From assembly GCA_026874595.1 (NCBI GenBank), contig CM049307.1, forward strand, positions 42,908,362 to 42,972,361: a DNA stretch of 64,000 nucleotides, written 5' to 3'. Made by a program: the position numbers and the translations under genes. The notes under the pieces are model-generated. The model saw nothing but the letters and a program-made list of their open reading frames with translations, made no database searches and was not told where the DNA came from. Shown piece by piece: positions 11,516 through 24,160 of this stretch (its first letter is position 1; each line of letters opens with the position of its first letter). The DNA is from Sipunculus nudus. Lineage: Eukaryota > Annelida > Sipuncula > Golfingiida > Sipunculidae.

Positions 11516-12690
11516 CTTCATCGTTTGGTGGCGTACATATGTACCCTTAACAAAGCCTTCATCTGTCGGTGGCCTACATGTTAACCCTTTACACAGCCTT
11601 CATCTGTCGGTGGCGTACATGTTAACCCTTTACACAGACTTCATCTGTCGGTGGCGTACATGTATACCCTTTACACAGACTTCATCTGTCGGTGGCGTAC
11701 ATGTTTACCCTTTACACAGCCTTCATCTGTCGGTGGCCTACATGTTAACCCTTTACACAGCCTTCATCTGTCGGTGGCGTACATGTTAACCCTTTACACA
11801 GCCTTCATCTGTCGGTGGCCTACATGTTAACCCTTTACACAGCCTTCATCTGTCGGTGGCGTACATGTATACCCTTTACACAGCCTTCATCTGTCGGTGG
11901 CGTACATGTTAACCCAATAGACAGCCTTCATCTGTCGGTGGCCTACATGTTAACCCTTTACACAGCCTTCATCTGTCGGTGGCGTACATGTATACCCTTT
12001 ACACAGCCTTCAACTGTCGGTGGCGCACATGTATACCCTTTACACAGCCTTCATCTGTAGGTGGCGTACATGTGTACACTTTACACAGCCTTCATCTGTC
12101 GGTGGCGTACATGTGTATCCTTTACTCAGCCTTCATCTGTCGGTGGTGTACATGTGTACCCTTTACACAGCCTTCATCTGTCGGTGGCGTACATGTTAAC
12201 CCTTTACACAGCCTTCATCTGTCGGCGGCGTACATGTTTACCCTTTACACGGCCTTCATCCGTCGGTGGCGCACATGTTAACCCTTTACACAGCCTTCAT
12301 CTGTCGGTGGCGTACATGTTTACCCTTTACACGGCCTTCATCTGTCGGTGGCGTACATGTTAACCCTTTACACAGACTTCATCTGTCGGTGGCGTACATG
12401 TTAACCCTTTACACAGCCTTCATCTGTCGATGGCGTACATGTATACCCTTTACACAGCCTTCATCTGTCGGTGGCGTACATGTTAACCCTTTACACAGCC
12501 TTCATCTGTCGGTGGCGTACATGTTTACCCTTTACACAGCCTTCATCTGTCGGTGGCGTACATGTTAACCCTTTACACGGCCTTCATCTGTCGGTGGCGT
12601 ACATGTATACCCTTTACACAGCCTTCATCTGTCGGTGGCGTACATGTATACCCTTTACTCAGCCTTCATCTTAGTGGCGTACATACCCTA
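11516..12690 (+). repeat. 41-bp minisatellite, about 28 units
   Basis: Head-to-tail 41-bp units of the form CTTCATCTGTCGGTGGCGTA + CATGTTAACCCTTTACACAG + C. Units vary mainly at one site (TTAACC, TATACC, TTTACC or GTACC after CATG) and by isolated substitutions. Because 41 is not a multiple of 3, translation cycles through three frames and gives a 41-residue super-repeat; this explains several overlapping frames of about 100 residues. The TTAA variants create stops. No splice signals or flanking exons are seen, so it is not called coding. Array edges are diverged (first unit CTTCATCGTTTGG; last unit missing bases). Confidence 0.93.
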
Positions 12691-13588
12691 GCGCTAAACT
12701 CCGTGTCCCATGCCCTTGCCATGGCGCACCTACCATCCCGCCGTCCACTTTGCAGTTTATTACATACATATCTTAGTCCTTTCTTTAATAGCTCTAAGAT
12801 ATAATTCCGCGTATTTCATGTTTCATCTTCTATGGATCGAACATTTAATTTACAATGTAAGCCAGAGAAACTTAATCAGTGTCTTGCATTTGGGGTTGGG
12901 TGTGGCTGAATTCTAAGTCTTGTGCGGTCTAATTACATAGTATGGCTGTTTAGCTCAAATATTTAGAAGAACTGTGTATTTTATGAATAAAACATGGCGT
13001 TTCAGGAGAAACATAGGTTTCATTTTCAGGAAGGAAGCGTCCATGTTTAAGGGGGCACAACCTGTTTTAACTAATACTTCCTTTACAATGAAATATACTT
13101 CATACTCGAGGGGAAAAAAGGGTTTTTAAAAAAGCTGTCGCTACGCTTAAGGTTCCTGACTGGAGAGGTTTTGGAAAACTTATTTAGGTTCTTTGAAACG
13201 TGTTATCGGGTTTGGATGTCACAACTTCACCTGATCGGTTCAACTGAAAATGGCGAACAACGTGTAATATAATGGTTTGATGACTCGGCGGATCCATAGA
13301 GAAATATTACAGAAGCTAAGAGCCATATACAGGGCGTTAACGGGACACGTTGGATGTGCAGGGTGTGAGAAACAGTACAAAGTTTGCAATTTTATTGTTT
13401 GTAGAACAGAACACACTGAAATTCTAACAAGCAAAGAAAAATCATTTGCTCTAAGCACCATGAAATTGGTGTTAAACGAAACGTTGTTACTTGATTTAGG
13501 AAGAGAATGGACAAGAACAGGAGCGACTGCCTTAAATATGGTTCTTTCATATAAATCTTAATCAGCCAATCTTTGCACAAAACAATGC
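12691..13588. other. No gene recognised
   Basis: Unique-looking AT-rich DNA. A 94-residue plus-strand frame at 13277-13561 is not similar to anything I recognise and lacks supporting signals. Confidence 0.35.
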
Positions 13589-13885
13589 ATCCTCATGCAT
13601 GTAGTCTTGACAACTTTATATACAGTTATACCAATTGAAAAACTCCATCAATATTCTACATAAATTTAGCAGGCGTTAGTATTTAGAATTCAAGAGCAAA
13701 GCGTTTTCTGATGAACAGGTAACCCATAGACATGCGTCCTCATGCATGTAGTCTTGTCTTTTTTATATATTCATGACCGATCGTAAACCTCCAACGATAT
13801 CTACATAAATGTATCAGGCGATAGCGTTTAGAATTCAAGGGCAAATCGTTTTCTGATGAACAGGTTACCCATAGACAAAGAAATC
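13588..13885 (+). repeat. 147-bp direct duplication
   Basis: TCCTCATGCATGTAGTCTTG occurs at 13590 and again at 13737. The rest of each unit aligns too (CTACATAAAT, TTTAGAATTCAAG, GTTTTCTGATGAACAGGT, ACCCATAGACA). Two units with about 80-85 % identity by eye. Confidence 0.7.
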
Positions 13886-14403
13886 CAAGTTAAACTGGAT
13901 CTTTCTAGGATATCAAAATGTCCTGTTAATAGTATATAGGCGAGTCTTAGCGTTTTCCAGCTCTGTGTTCTTTTTTCGTTCAGATAATTCAGTAATCTCC
14001 ACTGAGCTCGAATGATGTGTTGCTCGAGTTGATGCCTTAACATTTTCACACTGCAGAACTTCCTTCCGTACGCTCAGCGATGGAAATTGAGCTTTTCCTT
14101 TTAATCGATCAGAAACTTTTAAATATCTATTGCGGAGTGAGGCATAAAAAATATAGAAAAGAGGTAAAAATACTGCTTTGATCCATTCCCGAACTGTGCT
14201 TGGATAAGTGGTATATGTTCTAAGTAATTTTAGTGATCAAACGATAATACCAGATTTGAGTGACGTTGACTTTTAAGTCTTATCCTTTGATATATTTTAA
14301 TATTAGGATTCTGGCCTGTCGCTGCATGTGATGAAGGTTCTCTGACTTTTTGGCATACAGTAATCAAGTTGTCATAGCAATAACCCATACCGGCTGGTTC
14401 AGG

Positions 14404-15684
14404 AAGACTGTCTTACCTGAACCAGAAAACTTTAACGAGTATTGTAAGGAATTGAACAAGTTCTATGCCCGGTTTGACAAACATGATTTTTTCAAATGTG
14501 TGTACATCTCTGCTAAATGATCTAGAATTGAAAGAAGATAGGGTTGATGAAATAAATGAACAGGATGTTATGAAGGTTTTTAACAAGGTGAAAGTTGGTA
14601 AGGCCATGGGCCCAGACAAATTAGGTGGAAAGGTGTTCAAAGTGTGCAGAAAGGAATTGGCCATATTAACCCGTTGTTTCAAATTTCATTAAACACGTAA
14701 TATGTTCCAACCAATTGGGAAACTTCAGAAATTATACCGCTTCCTTTAAAAATTTCCCCAAGGTTTGAAACGACTTCAGACCAGTGGCACTCACTGCAAT
14801 TATCATGAAATGTTTTGAAAAGATAAAGAAAGCGATGTTATGTAGACAAATTAAACAGCACCAAGACCCTTTACAATTTGCCTACACCAACAAGCGGAGT
14901 GTTGAGGATACTACCATTCTGATCACACACGACATTCTAAAATTCCTTCATTCGCCTAGTAGCAATGTAAATAGCAAGTTTGCAAAAATCCTTCGTATAG
15001 ATTTCTCTAGCGATTTTAATACAATCCAACCACACTCGCTTCTTAAGAAACTTCATAACATGAATGTCAGCCCATCTATCATAAGGTTGATATATAGCTT
15101 TTGAACATACAGGTGCCAGTTTGTCAGCTTTAAGAATGTCAAATCTGAGGAAATTCAAACAAATACAGGTGCTCCACAGGGATGCGTTCTCTCACCCATA
15201 TTATTCACTTTATATACCAGTGACTGCAGGGTAATCTCTGAGAGTTGTAAATTGATCAAATACGCCGATGACACGGCACTGATTAACCTCTGTAATAATT
15301 CAGACTTAGTATATAGGCTAGAGGTACAAAGATTTGTGGAGTGGTGCGATAATAACTTCTAAGAACTCAGTGTAAGGAAGACAAAAGAAATGATTATCGA
15401 TTATAGGTAAGGCAACAAAAAACATGAACCTCTTACAATAAATAGCCAAACCGTGGAAAATGTGACAGAATACAAATATCTGTGTACAATAATAGACGAC
15501 AAATTTAATTTTGAAGCTAATGTGCAAAACATTTATAAAAAGGCAAATATGAGATTGTTTTTCCTGAGAAAACTGGACCGGATGAATGTTGAAAGGAAAA
15601 TAATGGAACTTTTTTATATGTCTGTGATTCAGTCAATGCTAACATTCTGCATTACAAGCTGGTTCGGAAATTGCAATACAGCAT

Positions 15685-15718
<34 letters not shown>

Positions 15719-16214
15719 GGACGAATTGTTCGTGCAGGGATAAAGTTGGGTCTCAAGAATGTAAGGCTGCTGAATGAACTATATTGCTGCTGTGTCACAC
15801 GAAAGGCACAGTGTATCAGGGCTGATTCTACACATGAACTGTCTTGTTTTTATGATACTCTGAGGTCGGGAAAAAGACTAAGGGCTGAACATTGCCGCAC
15901 AGCTGCGCAAGATACAGGAAAAGTTTCATACCCACTAGTATTAGATTGTTAAATGGTACAGAAAGCACTGTGATGTATGTGATATAGGAAATGTATATAT
16001 TTTATGTAGTATAGATAAGCTCACTCTTGCGTATGTATAATACCTGTGAAGTGCTATAATGACTGTGATATAATTAATATAATGCCAGTGATGTGCATAT
16101 AATGTCTGTACTTGATTCATGTTTAATACCTGTAGGTGTCTATATATGTACTGTAAATGCTTGCGAACTGCATTTCATGCCTTGCATGATGAAAAAGGCT
16201 TATCTTATCTTATG
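14404..16214 (+). pseudogene. CR1/L2-type LINE fragment with degraded reverse transcriptase
   Basis: This non-LTR retrotransposon remnant once encoded the reverse transcriptase that copies its own RNA at the target site. Translation in shifting frames shows, in order: KELNKFYARFD (about 14435); VGKAMGPDKLGGKVF (about 14590); a PVALTAIIMKCFEK segment (14784 on); an FSSxFNTI segment (about 15003); TGAPQGCVLSPILFTLY (about 15163); the catalytic YADD motif (15258-15275); a KTKEMIIDYR segment (about 15378); and the C-terminal ITSWFGNCN region (about 15650). The order matches CR1/L2 or jockey-group elements. Frameshifts, in-frame stops and a 30-base A-run (15686-15715) make it inactive. After about 15950 there is a 3' UTR ending in TTATC pentamers at 16198-16214, a typical microsatellite tail of this group. 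The 5' half (endonuclease) is absent, as expected from 5' truncation. Confidence 0.88.
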
Positions 16215-17506
16215 TTATAAGCTCAGGTAAAGGAAAATTATTGTCTAATATTATAGTCTAAAATATAAAAATGGTAAAAATATGCCTAGAAAATATAAAA
16301 TGATTTTGTAGCTATAAATTGTCAATTCCGAGTAAATGAATATGTTAATTGTGCACAAATTAAGTATGGTAACAAGTTTTTCATCAAGCCCTTGTTGAAT
16401 AAATGTACATGCCAGCAAAATTCCTATAATCCTTTTCCATATGTTATTGGGAATAATGTCTATATATTTTTTAGAATAAAGAGCGTTAAAAGAAAATTCA
16501 AGTTGAGAGTGCTTATCCAATATTGCATAATAATAATTACAATAAAACCCATTTTAGTTATTTTTTTTTAGCTTTTTTGTTTTTTTCTCAACCTGACCTG
16601 ATGTATCAAGTGTGCCTGTTTATGACTGGCCGTCTTTTGTTTTAGCCGGTCATGTTCATCATTTAATAAATCTATACGTGACTGGTGACCTTGAATGACG
16701 AAAAAAAAGAGACGAAAAGATTTCATGTTTTTACCAGGTTTAGAACAGAATAAACCAAGCCAAGCTCAATGAACACTATATGGTAACAACATTGGCTATT
16801 TTTAAATTCAGATAATATCATATCACAATATGTGTTTGGTATATAGTCGTACGGTGGTTGTTATATAACAAATGGGAGGCCCCCACACTGATATAACTGA
16901 TATAAAATGATTAACTTGTAAATTTAACTCCTGAAACAATGAAACAACACTGCAATGTAAAAATGTTCTGTGAAATCCCCCTGTGGTACCTATAGGCTTT
17001 TTAATTCCATTGATATAACATTTAATTATACAAACTCACTCTTTGGTGTTTAACATCTCTTTTGAAATCTGATCGAATCGTTCCCTCAAAGGAAATAAAA
17101 ACACTGAAAAGGAAATTTTACCATGATAAAATATTATCTCATCAACCTCTTCCAAACAAATGTGGCAAACGCTTAAACACCTGATTCAACCAAAAAATAG
17201 CTGCGGCCATAACTCTGTCAGCTTCACCGCCGGCGAGCCCAATGAATATGTTACCTCAATGGGAGAGAACCGTGATCGCCCAGTTTATTATTGGACCTAA
17301 CGTAACATGTTCAAACAACTTAAACCCCTTTATAAACATGGTATTTTAGAATTAAATGAAATTGTATTACAACTCTTGTTTGAATAAATATACAGTATAT
17401 CTTTACAACGAGCACGCTCTTTTTCTTGGAGCTCGTTTTAATAGTAGTGCTATTACGGATATATACACATTGTAGATCTCTGACTTGACCTAAAACCCTG
17501 AATATC
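16215..17506. other. AT-rich DNA, nothing assigned
   Basis: No convincing coding frame, RNA gene or repeat was recognised. The minus-strand open frame at 16251-16520 is low-complexity. Confidence 0.4.
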
Positions 17507-17874
17507 CTACTTTCTTATACCCCTTTCAGAAAAAACTGGGTCTGGCGCGTTCACAAGGGCGTCTAGCACCTATGCGTGTTGAGTACATATCACATGTGGA
17601 ACAATGTTTAAACAACATGCTAACATAAGTATTTGCGCTTGAGCTGTGGCCGAGTTGCTGCTTGAAAACTGGGCCAAAACCGTTCTAGAGCGTTCAAGAC
17701 TAACAAAGCGGATAAAACGATTCGCATTCAAAACGGTTTAAGACCACCTCCTGAGCTTGATCTATTTGCTTGTGCCGATTTGGAAAGCCGTGTGAAGGCT
17801 CTTACACGTTTTTCAAAACGGATTGGAAACGGTTTGCATTTGCCCTTGTAAAAGGGGTAGTTATAAGAATGTAG
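17507..17874. mobile_element. MITE-like element, imperfect terminal inverted repeats
   Basis: Left end CTACTTTCTTATACCCCTTT and right end, read on the minus strand, CTACATTCTTATAACTACCC + CTTTTA are inverted copies with a small gap. ACAAGGGC also occurs inside each end in inverted arrangement. The interior has repeated AAAACGGTTT/AAACGGATT motifs on both strands. It is 368 bp long and has no coding capacity. A target duplication is not evident, so the class is open. Confidence 0.5.
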
Positions 17875-19204
17875 CCAGATATGGCTAACAGAATACCTCT
17901 GTTCCATCCATGCACACACATAAACTTATATATATTTCATATAGGCTTACTATTTTTGAGATTTACAATGTATGATGTGACATTTTATCTTAGATATATC
18001 GCATGTCTAAAATTCAACGTTATACCTCCATCCACTTTATTAATATGAGGAGTGAGGAAAGGACAAGTTCAGTTTTTACAATGCAATCTAAAAATCTCCG
18101 AGCTAAATATTCATAATGCTTGATATATATTCAAATTTATTGTATTTCAAAATCTGAATAATTAAATACTAATGAATTCCATTTTCCGACAGGCGATTTG
18201 GGCATTAATCATAATATTTTCTAAACTTTAGGAATTTAGATAATTGTAAAAAATCGTAAAGTTTGATTTTGAGAAATAATCAATCAATTTTGTGACTTCA
18301 TGGTATTATTATAAATGCATGAAAATTCAAAATAAAGTTAGGAAATAAGAAGAATGGGTCTCAGCAAGATATAACGTAATCGTACAGTAAGGTGCTGTCT
18401 TAATTTTAAGGTCCTTAAAAGTCATGAAAAATCTGTACGAATTCGAAAGGGTGGATGGGGGTGGGGGGGGGTGGGGTGGATGGGGGGGGGGGGGGAGAAT
18501 GACTATTTAAGACGTATATGTCTCTTAAATACCAAAAGCAGAAACTTTTCCCCGATTGATGATCCACATCGTTTGTAAGAATGAGAATATGACCAGCATT
18601 TACGCTCTTTACACAGCGCTTTACCTATAGGCCTATGTCGTAAGCGCTGTTTGTTATGACCTCGTATCCTGAATTGCTACACCAAAGGGGAGCACTGTAT
18701 TTTTGTCAAATCAGATGAGACCTTGTGCAGGAAGACACAGCCAAGCGAGGAATACACGGAGCAAATGTTGTTCATTTCGTTTTGAGTGACAGCTCATCGC
18801 CCCGGTAACCGTCTTAACAGGCCACAGGCTCAGAGAGAATTGCCCCAGACGTGGTTTGCTTAGGGCCTTTGGCACATAGGTGAGCTGTAATTCAAACGAA
18901 ACGTAACAACAAAGGCTTCGTGCACACCTCGCTGGTTTCAGTTCTGCAGACACCAGACACATGGCTACGCTAACACAGTCATAATGTCATAAATCAAATC
19001 GGTCGATGATGCGAGAATGCAGAGGGAGCAATTAAAATTCGACCTTAAACTCTCATCAAGCGGCGCTTGAAGCGCAGCTTTGGGCGGAGCCAAGATGCCT
19101 GTCGAGTGTTTGTTTATTGGCATCTGGTTGGCTACTTGTCACATCATACGCACGTTTTTCTTCAGCGGACAACGAACCGCCATCTGGTGTCTAAATATTT
19201 AAAC
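17875..19204. other. AT-rich DNA with G-rich tract; nothing assigned
   Basis: A purine-rich G/T tract lies at about 18450-18495. A stretch of higher G+C at 18700-18990 has an open minus-strand frame (83 residues) with no recognisable domain. It could be a missed exon, but nothing supports that strongly. Confidence 0.3.
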
Positions 19205-21372
19205 AAGTGACCCATGGGTCATGACGCTCAGCTGACTGGGAAGAGATTCGCAAAAGGAAATTTTATCATCTGAATAGTAGTATATACCCATTCAACTGAA
19301 GCATCAAACAGATTAGCCAACAGGCCAAGATTGTGTCTGTATTTATATATCTCAAAAATAGAGAAAAATGCGTAAAAAATACAAGTGGCTCCACCAGTCT
19401 GCAGAAACTAATAAAAAGACTTAATGGTCAATATGCATGCAAAGAATCATGGTGATCTCTGCATTAGTTGTTCAGATACTTCAGCTTTTGTATCAAATTT
19501 TCCATTATTCTGAGGGATACTTCGGAGTCCTATAGCTTGAAGGATATGGGTAACAGAGACCTAATTTCAGGTTTCAACAGACACTTTTCATGGGCCTCCT
19601 TGCATGACAAGAAGGAATATTCTAGGTCCAGTTGTTACAATTTGTGCCATGTAAACAGATGACAGCATCCTTAAAGGTCTCAAAAATAGAGAAAAAAATT
19701 TGAAAAACTGAATAAAATATAGGTGGCACCACCAGTCTACAGAAACTAATGAAACACCTCATGATCAATATGTATGCCAAAGATCATGACCATCAGTGTT
19801 GTAGTTATTGAGAAACTGCAGTTTTTGTATCAAATTTTTCATTATTCTTAGGGGTATTTTGGAGCCATACAGCTTAAAGGATATGGGTAACAGAGACCTA
19901 ATTTCAGTTTTCCATGGAGACTTTTCATGGGTCTCCCTGTGTGTCAAGAATGAAGATTCTAGGTCCAGTCTGTACGATTTGTGCCCTGTTAACAGATGTT
20001 CATATCTTTAAAGGTCGCAAAAGTAGAGAACAAAATTCGTAAAAAACCCGAACAAATATACGTGGTGCCATCAGTCTGCAGAAACTGATGAAACGTTCCA
20101 TGATCAATATTCATGCAAACAATTATGGTGATCTCTGCATTAGTTGTTCAGGTACTTCAGCTTTTGTATCAAATTTACCATTATTCCGAGCTGTACTTTG
20201 GAGTGCCATTGCTCAAAGGATATGGGTAACAGAGACCTAATTTCAGGTTTCCATGGAGACTTGTCATGGGTCTCCCTGTGTGTCAAGAATGAAGATTCTA
20301 GGTCCAGTCGTTACGATTTGTACCCTGTTGACAGATAACTACATCCTTAAAGGTGTCATAAATAGAGAAAAAAAATTGTAAAGATTGGAAAAAATACAGG
20401 TGGCGCCACCAGTCTGCAGGAACTGATGGAACACCTCTTGATTAATATGTATGCCAAAAATCATGACCATCAGTGTTGTAGTTATTGAGATGTTGCAGTT
20501 TTTTTTTATCAAATTTTCCATTATTCTGGGGGGTAATTGGGAGCCCCACAGCTCAAAGGATATTGGTAACAGAGACCTAATTTCAGTTTTCCATGGAGAC
20601 TTTTCATGGGTCTCCCTGTGTGTCAAGAATGAAGAGAAAACAATTCGTAAAATAACGAAAAATACAGGTGGCGCCACCAGTCTGCAGAAACTGATGAAAC
20701 ATCTCCTGATCAATAGGAATGCCAAAAATCATGACCATCAGTGATGTAGTTAATGAGATTTTGAAGTTTTTTTTATGAAATTTTTGACAATTCTGGGGGG
20801 TAATTTGGGGCCCCATAGTTCGAAGGATTTGGGTAACGGAGACCTAATTTCTGGTTTCCACGGAGACTTTTTATAGGTCTCTCACTGTTTCAAGAATGAA
20901 GATTCTAGGTCAAGTCTTTACGATTTGTGCCCTGTTAACAGATGTTCACATTTTTGAAGGTCTCAAAAATAGAGAAAAAATTCGTAAAAAATCGAAAAAT
21001 ACAGGTGGCGCCACCAGTCTGCAGGAAGTGATGAAACTTATCATGATCAATATGTATGCCAAAAATTATGACCATCAGTGATGTAGTTAACGAGATATTG
21101 AAGTTTTTGTATGAAATTTTTTACTATTCTGGGGGGGGGGGGTGTACTTTGGGGCCCAATAGCTGGAAGGATATGGGTAACAGAGACTTAATTTCTGGTT
21201 TCCAATGAGATTTTTCATCGATCTCTTAGAATGTCAAGTTACAAGATTGTAAGTCCAGCGGTTACGATTTTTGCCAGGTTAACGGACAGACGGACAGACA
21301 GACGGACAGACGGACGACGGACAAAGAGTGATCGCTATAGCTCAGCATGACTGAAAGTCAGCTGAGCTAAAA
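19205..21372 (+). mobile_element. Helitron-like non-autonomous element, near complete
   Basis: The 5' end has GACCCATGGGTCATGACGCT + CAGCTGAC (19208 on), shared with the start of the element at 48081. The body is six tandem units whose marker (variants of GGTGGCGCCACCAGTCTGCAG) occurs near 19387, 19720, 20060, 20399, 20667 and 21002, a period of about 335-340 bp with one shorter unit. Units also share GGGTAACAGAGACCTAATTT and CTAGGTCCAG blocks. The core is followed by an ACGGACAG/ACGG microsatellite (21286-21322). The 3' end is a near-perfect hairpin (21339-21368). There is no coding capacity; open frames inside are the repeated core. The layout of core repeats, ACGG-type microsatellite and terminal hairpin fits the pearl-like, Helitron-related elements of bivalves. 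Mobility would depend on a Rep/helicase protein encoded elsewhere. Confidence 0.7.
21339..21368 (+). other. 3' terminal hairpin of the Helitron-like element
   Basis: AGCTCAGC, one bulged A, TGACT, loop GAA, AGTCA, GCTGAGCT: a 13-bp perfect stem with a single bulge. The same hairpin, decayed, closes the related element at 45724-45752. Hairpins just inside the 3' end are a known Helitron-type termination signal. Confidence 0.75.
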
Positions 21373-21704
21373 AACGGTCAAAGCAGACAGCGTGAAAATC
21401 AGTTGCTTCTTTAGAAGCGGAAGATTTCCGCTGCCTCGGAAGCGTTACCAGCATTTAGACACTTGCATTAAATAGGAATGATAAATGTTAATGCTCGCGC
21501 GCTGTTGGTAAGCAGGTGCATTCAATACATCCTGGGGCAGGAATGTATGCCCCAGTGGTGTGACAGTAAAAGTAAATTGTGTAGGTAAAAGGTAAACAGT
21601 AAAGAGGACTCTTTGTTGCACAAGTGTAGGTAAATGATTATATCAAATATATTAGACAACCAATGCACAAATAAAATGTTAACATTTATTTTTTACTTCG
21701 AATA

Positions 21705-21912
21705 TACAACTAGTTATAAAAACAAATCAATCACACTTTCCATTCCTCGGATCATACCGTTAGGTAATTCCTGGGGATGTAGCAAACAGTAGACCGGCCT
21801 TAGACGGGCAACTACAACCATTATCACAATGCATAAGCACAATTGGGATCGAACCCGGGTTGCCGAGTGCCGAGCGTTAGACAACGCGACTGTCACGGCC
21901 TCAGCACGCAAA
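21705..21912 (-). mobile_element. tRNA-derived SINE
   Basis: On the minus strand from 21912 there is an A-box-like segment (CAGTCGCGTTGTCTAACGC), then CTCGGCACTCGGCAACCC and a perfect B box GGGTTCGATCCC (about 21845-21856). A non-tRNA body runs to about 21705. The head resembles tRNA-derived SINEs widespread in molluscs. No intact cloverleaf with acceptor stem was found, so it is not called a functional tRNA gene. Confidence 0.6.
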
Positions 21913-23967
21913 CAAGGCCTAGACTGGTTGCCTTAACTTAATTATATAAACCAGATTTACAGCATTTAATAGTCTCAGGTAGGCCTATTTCGAATATATA
22001 AATTTTATTGTTGGTTAATTTAGAATGAGCCGTCTGTAGTCGAGGCGGTCAAATAACAAGGCTGATTTGTTTGTCCCACAAGTGCGTTTACATTTGTCTG
22101 GCACTTTCAATATGATGACAAATTAATACAAAAAATCTGAAAAGAATGTGACAAGACTGAATGGCAAGGCATTCCTTGAACTGAGTGATGGATAACTTCA
22201 TGATGAACGACCGGGCTTGGCTTGAGTCAGTTTAATAGTGCCACAATTGGCTTTCTCACCAACCATACATCAATTAAATGTCACATTTTTAGCAATGCAA
22301 TGACATTTACAATTATCCTTTCAAAGGTATTCGTGACTATATCGTCTGATTGTCCCACATGCGGCGTATTTTCCCTAGTTCTAACTGTACTTTCAAATCA
22401 ACTTACATCACCCCAAAATCACCATTCAGGTCAGGTTGCATGCGACTTTTAAATAACGGATACACGCAGTTTGTTCTGATTAGCATAGTAACTCCATCCA
22501 ATTGGTCCTAGCTTACCGGGAGACCTATGGTAAATAACAGTAAATCATACACTGTGCTAGAGCCCTGTTTGTCTCGGCCCAAGACGTGTGATTCCGATCC
22601 GCTCTGCTCCTCTCCATCAACAACGTCTTGGGAACGACTCTTAGGAAAACGCCTCGTAAGATTCCAAAATAGGAGAACCCTTTGGAATCGTATAATTGAA
22701 ATTTCAAGCGGTGTCAACATAAAATAATTACCTTTTTGTTGTCTTTGGATGTTTTATAAAACATCTGCAAAGTATTGGCACCAAAATAATGCTCAATAGC
22801 CCTACTTATCCATAATTTTGCCAAGAGCTGATGTGTTTACATAGAGAACAAGCCGCCATGATTACATTAAGTGACCCACAGTCCTTTGCAACGGGATTTA
22901 GACTGGGAACCCGCTCTGATCTTATCGCTGTTTGAACTGGAAAAAGCGGGCGATAATAGATTTCGGTGGCGGGTACCAGTCGATCAACGTCCGCTCATTA
23001 CAAATTCCTGTATATTGTTATGTTTAAATCACCGCGGGCTTACAAGGATCGTTAGGGGTAATATTTAATTTATATATTAAGGTTAGAACGTGGTAAAGTT
23101 GCCAGAAAGACCCATTTACGACCAAAGACACTAACGGATGCATTTTGGTGTGTATATTTAGTAGTTTTGAGAGTTTTTTGGTGCCTTCTACCAGTGTCTA
23201 CCATTTCACCATTACAAGGCCTAACTGTACAGGCCATTCCCACAACTGTGGATCCGCAACAAGAGCCCTGTGAGATCCTCGGAGAAAATAGACTTTCTAA
23301 AGTTGAATGATTATAATGTTATGAAATCTCAGCTACAAATGTCATATTCATGATAAATCAAATATTTTTTTTTATCGAAAGCATATATATGTAAATACAC
23401 CTCGGCAGTGTTTTTCACTACATATTGTTTGATAAACACTGCTCAATGGTGATAAGCTAGAAAAGTATCTACTCCCTGTTCTCCCCAAGTCAAATCGAGC
23501 CAGCAGCTTCCGCGGTGAACTTGTTACAATGCATCACTTTGCCAACAGTCCGTCTCTCTGAGAAAAGGTCATGCAAATTATTGTCTCTGACCAGGAGAGG
23601 TGTCAAGCATAGCGGTTACAAAGTATTTTGAGCGAGTTCAGTTTTCATTTTTAAACACTATCTTTAGCTAAAGCCATTCGAATATATGCCTATTTGAGCC
23701 CATTGGAATATTAGGCATCATTTAAAGTTTCCCTCGACGTGTGTCAATCATGGCATTCGCTCGGCTTCGCCTCGCGGTTGCCATGCACACGCCTCGTAAA
23801 ACCTTACACGATGCTTACCGTTCACTGGGCTATAACCAATACGTATCAACTCTTCCTTATCTTCAAATATCTGTTATTCTGTTTTATTTTAGTCCATACG
23901 GAGTGACAGTTAGTGCTGATAGAGCAGACATTTTTAGCAATGAATGTCAGACCAACGGGTCTGCCTT

Positions 23968-23972
<5 letters not shown>
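21913..23972. other. No gene recognised
   Basis: Mostly unique sequence. Both strands are open around 22508-22727, but without domain or splice support. The segment near 23750-23800 contains a CG-rich near-palindrome (CTCGGCTTCGCCTCGCGG). Nothing else is assigned. Confidence 0.35.

Positions 23973-24016
<44 letters not shown>
23973..24016. repeat. (TA)n microsatellite
   Basis: About 22 TA units directly upstream of a SINE-like sequence. Confidence 0.9.
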
Positions 24017-24019
<3 letters not shown>

Positions 24020-24029
24020 AAGGCAATCT

Positions 24030-24160
24030 TCTATCCTCTCCGCTTGCGACCTGGGTTTAATTCTCGGCGTGGTTATAAGAAGAGGTTGCAGTGGCCTGTC
24101 CATTGTCGATGGTTTTCTCCGGCCCTCCGTTTCCTATTAGCTATTATAACTAGTTGTACC
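24030..24160 (+). mobile_element. SINE-like fragment with GGTTTTCTCCGG central motif
   Basis: A weak B-box-like CTGGGTTTAATTCTCGGCG (about 24050) is followed about 45 bp later by GATGGTTTTCTCCGGCCCTC and CGTTTCCT. This resembles the conserved central domain (GGTTTCCTCCGG..CTCCGGTTTCCTCC) that I know from SINEs of many marine invertebrates. Degenerate copy with no intact promoter. Confidence 0.5.

Noticed and set aside
11516-12690. CRISPR-like array
   Set aside because: Units are contiguous with no unique spacers, and the window is eukaryotic.
11478-12804. A set of overlapping frames of 80-103 residues with SSVGGVHV / LTLYTAFICRW periodicity
   Set aside because: They are the translation of a 41-bp minisatellite in rotating frames, with stops set by the TTAA variant. 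No splice or start evidence supports a protein.
13277-13561. 94-residue open frame as a gene exon
   Set aside because: Plausible composition, but no family resemblance and no splice signals that stand out.
19468-21081. Several similar frames of 60-128 residues (shared SLKDMGNRDLIS phrase)
   Set aside because: They are translations of the tandem core of the Helitron-like element. Similarity between frames reflects DNA repeats, and both strands are equally open.
21532-21555. Hairpin CTGGGGCA-loop-TGCCCCAG
   Set aside because: Perfect 8-bp stem, but isolated, without other RNA-gene features. Likely chance.
21839-21912. Functional tRNA gene on the minus strand
   Set aside because: A perfect B box and an A-box-like segment are present, but the acceptor and anticodon arms do not pair and a non-tRNA tail follows. 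It is better explained as a SINE.
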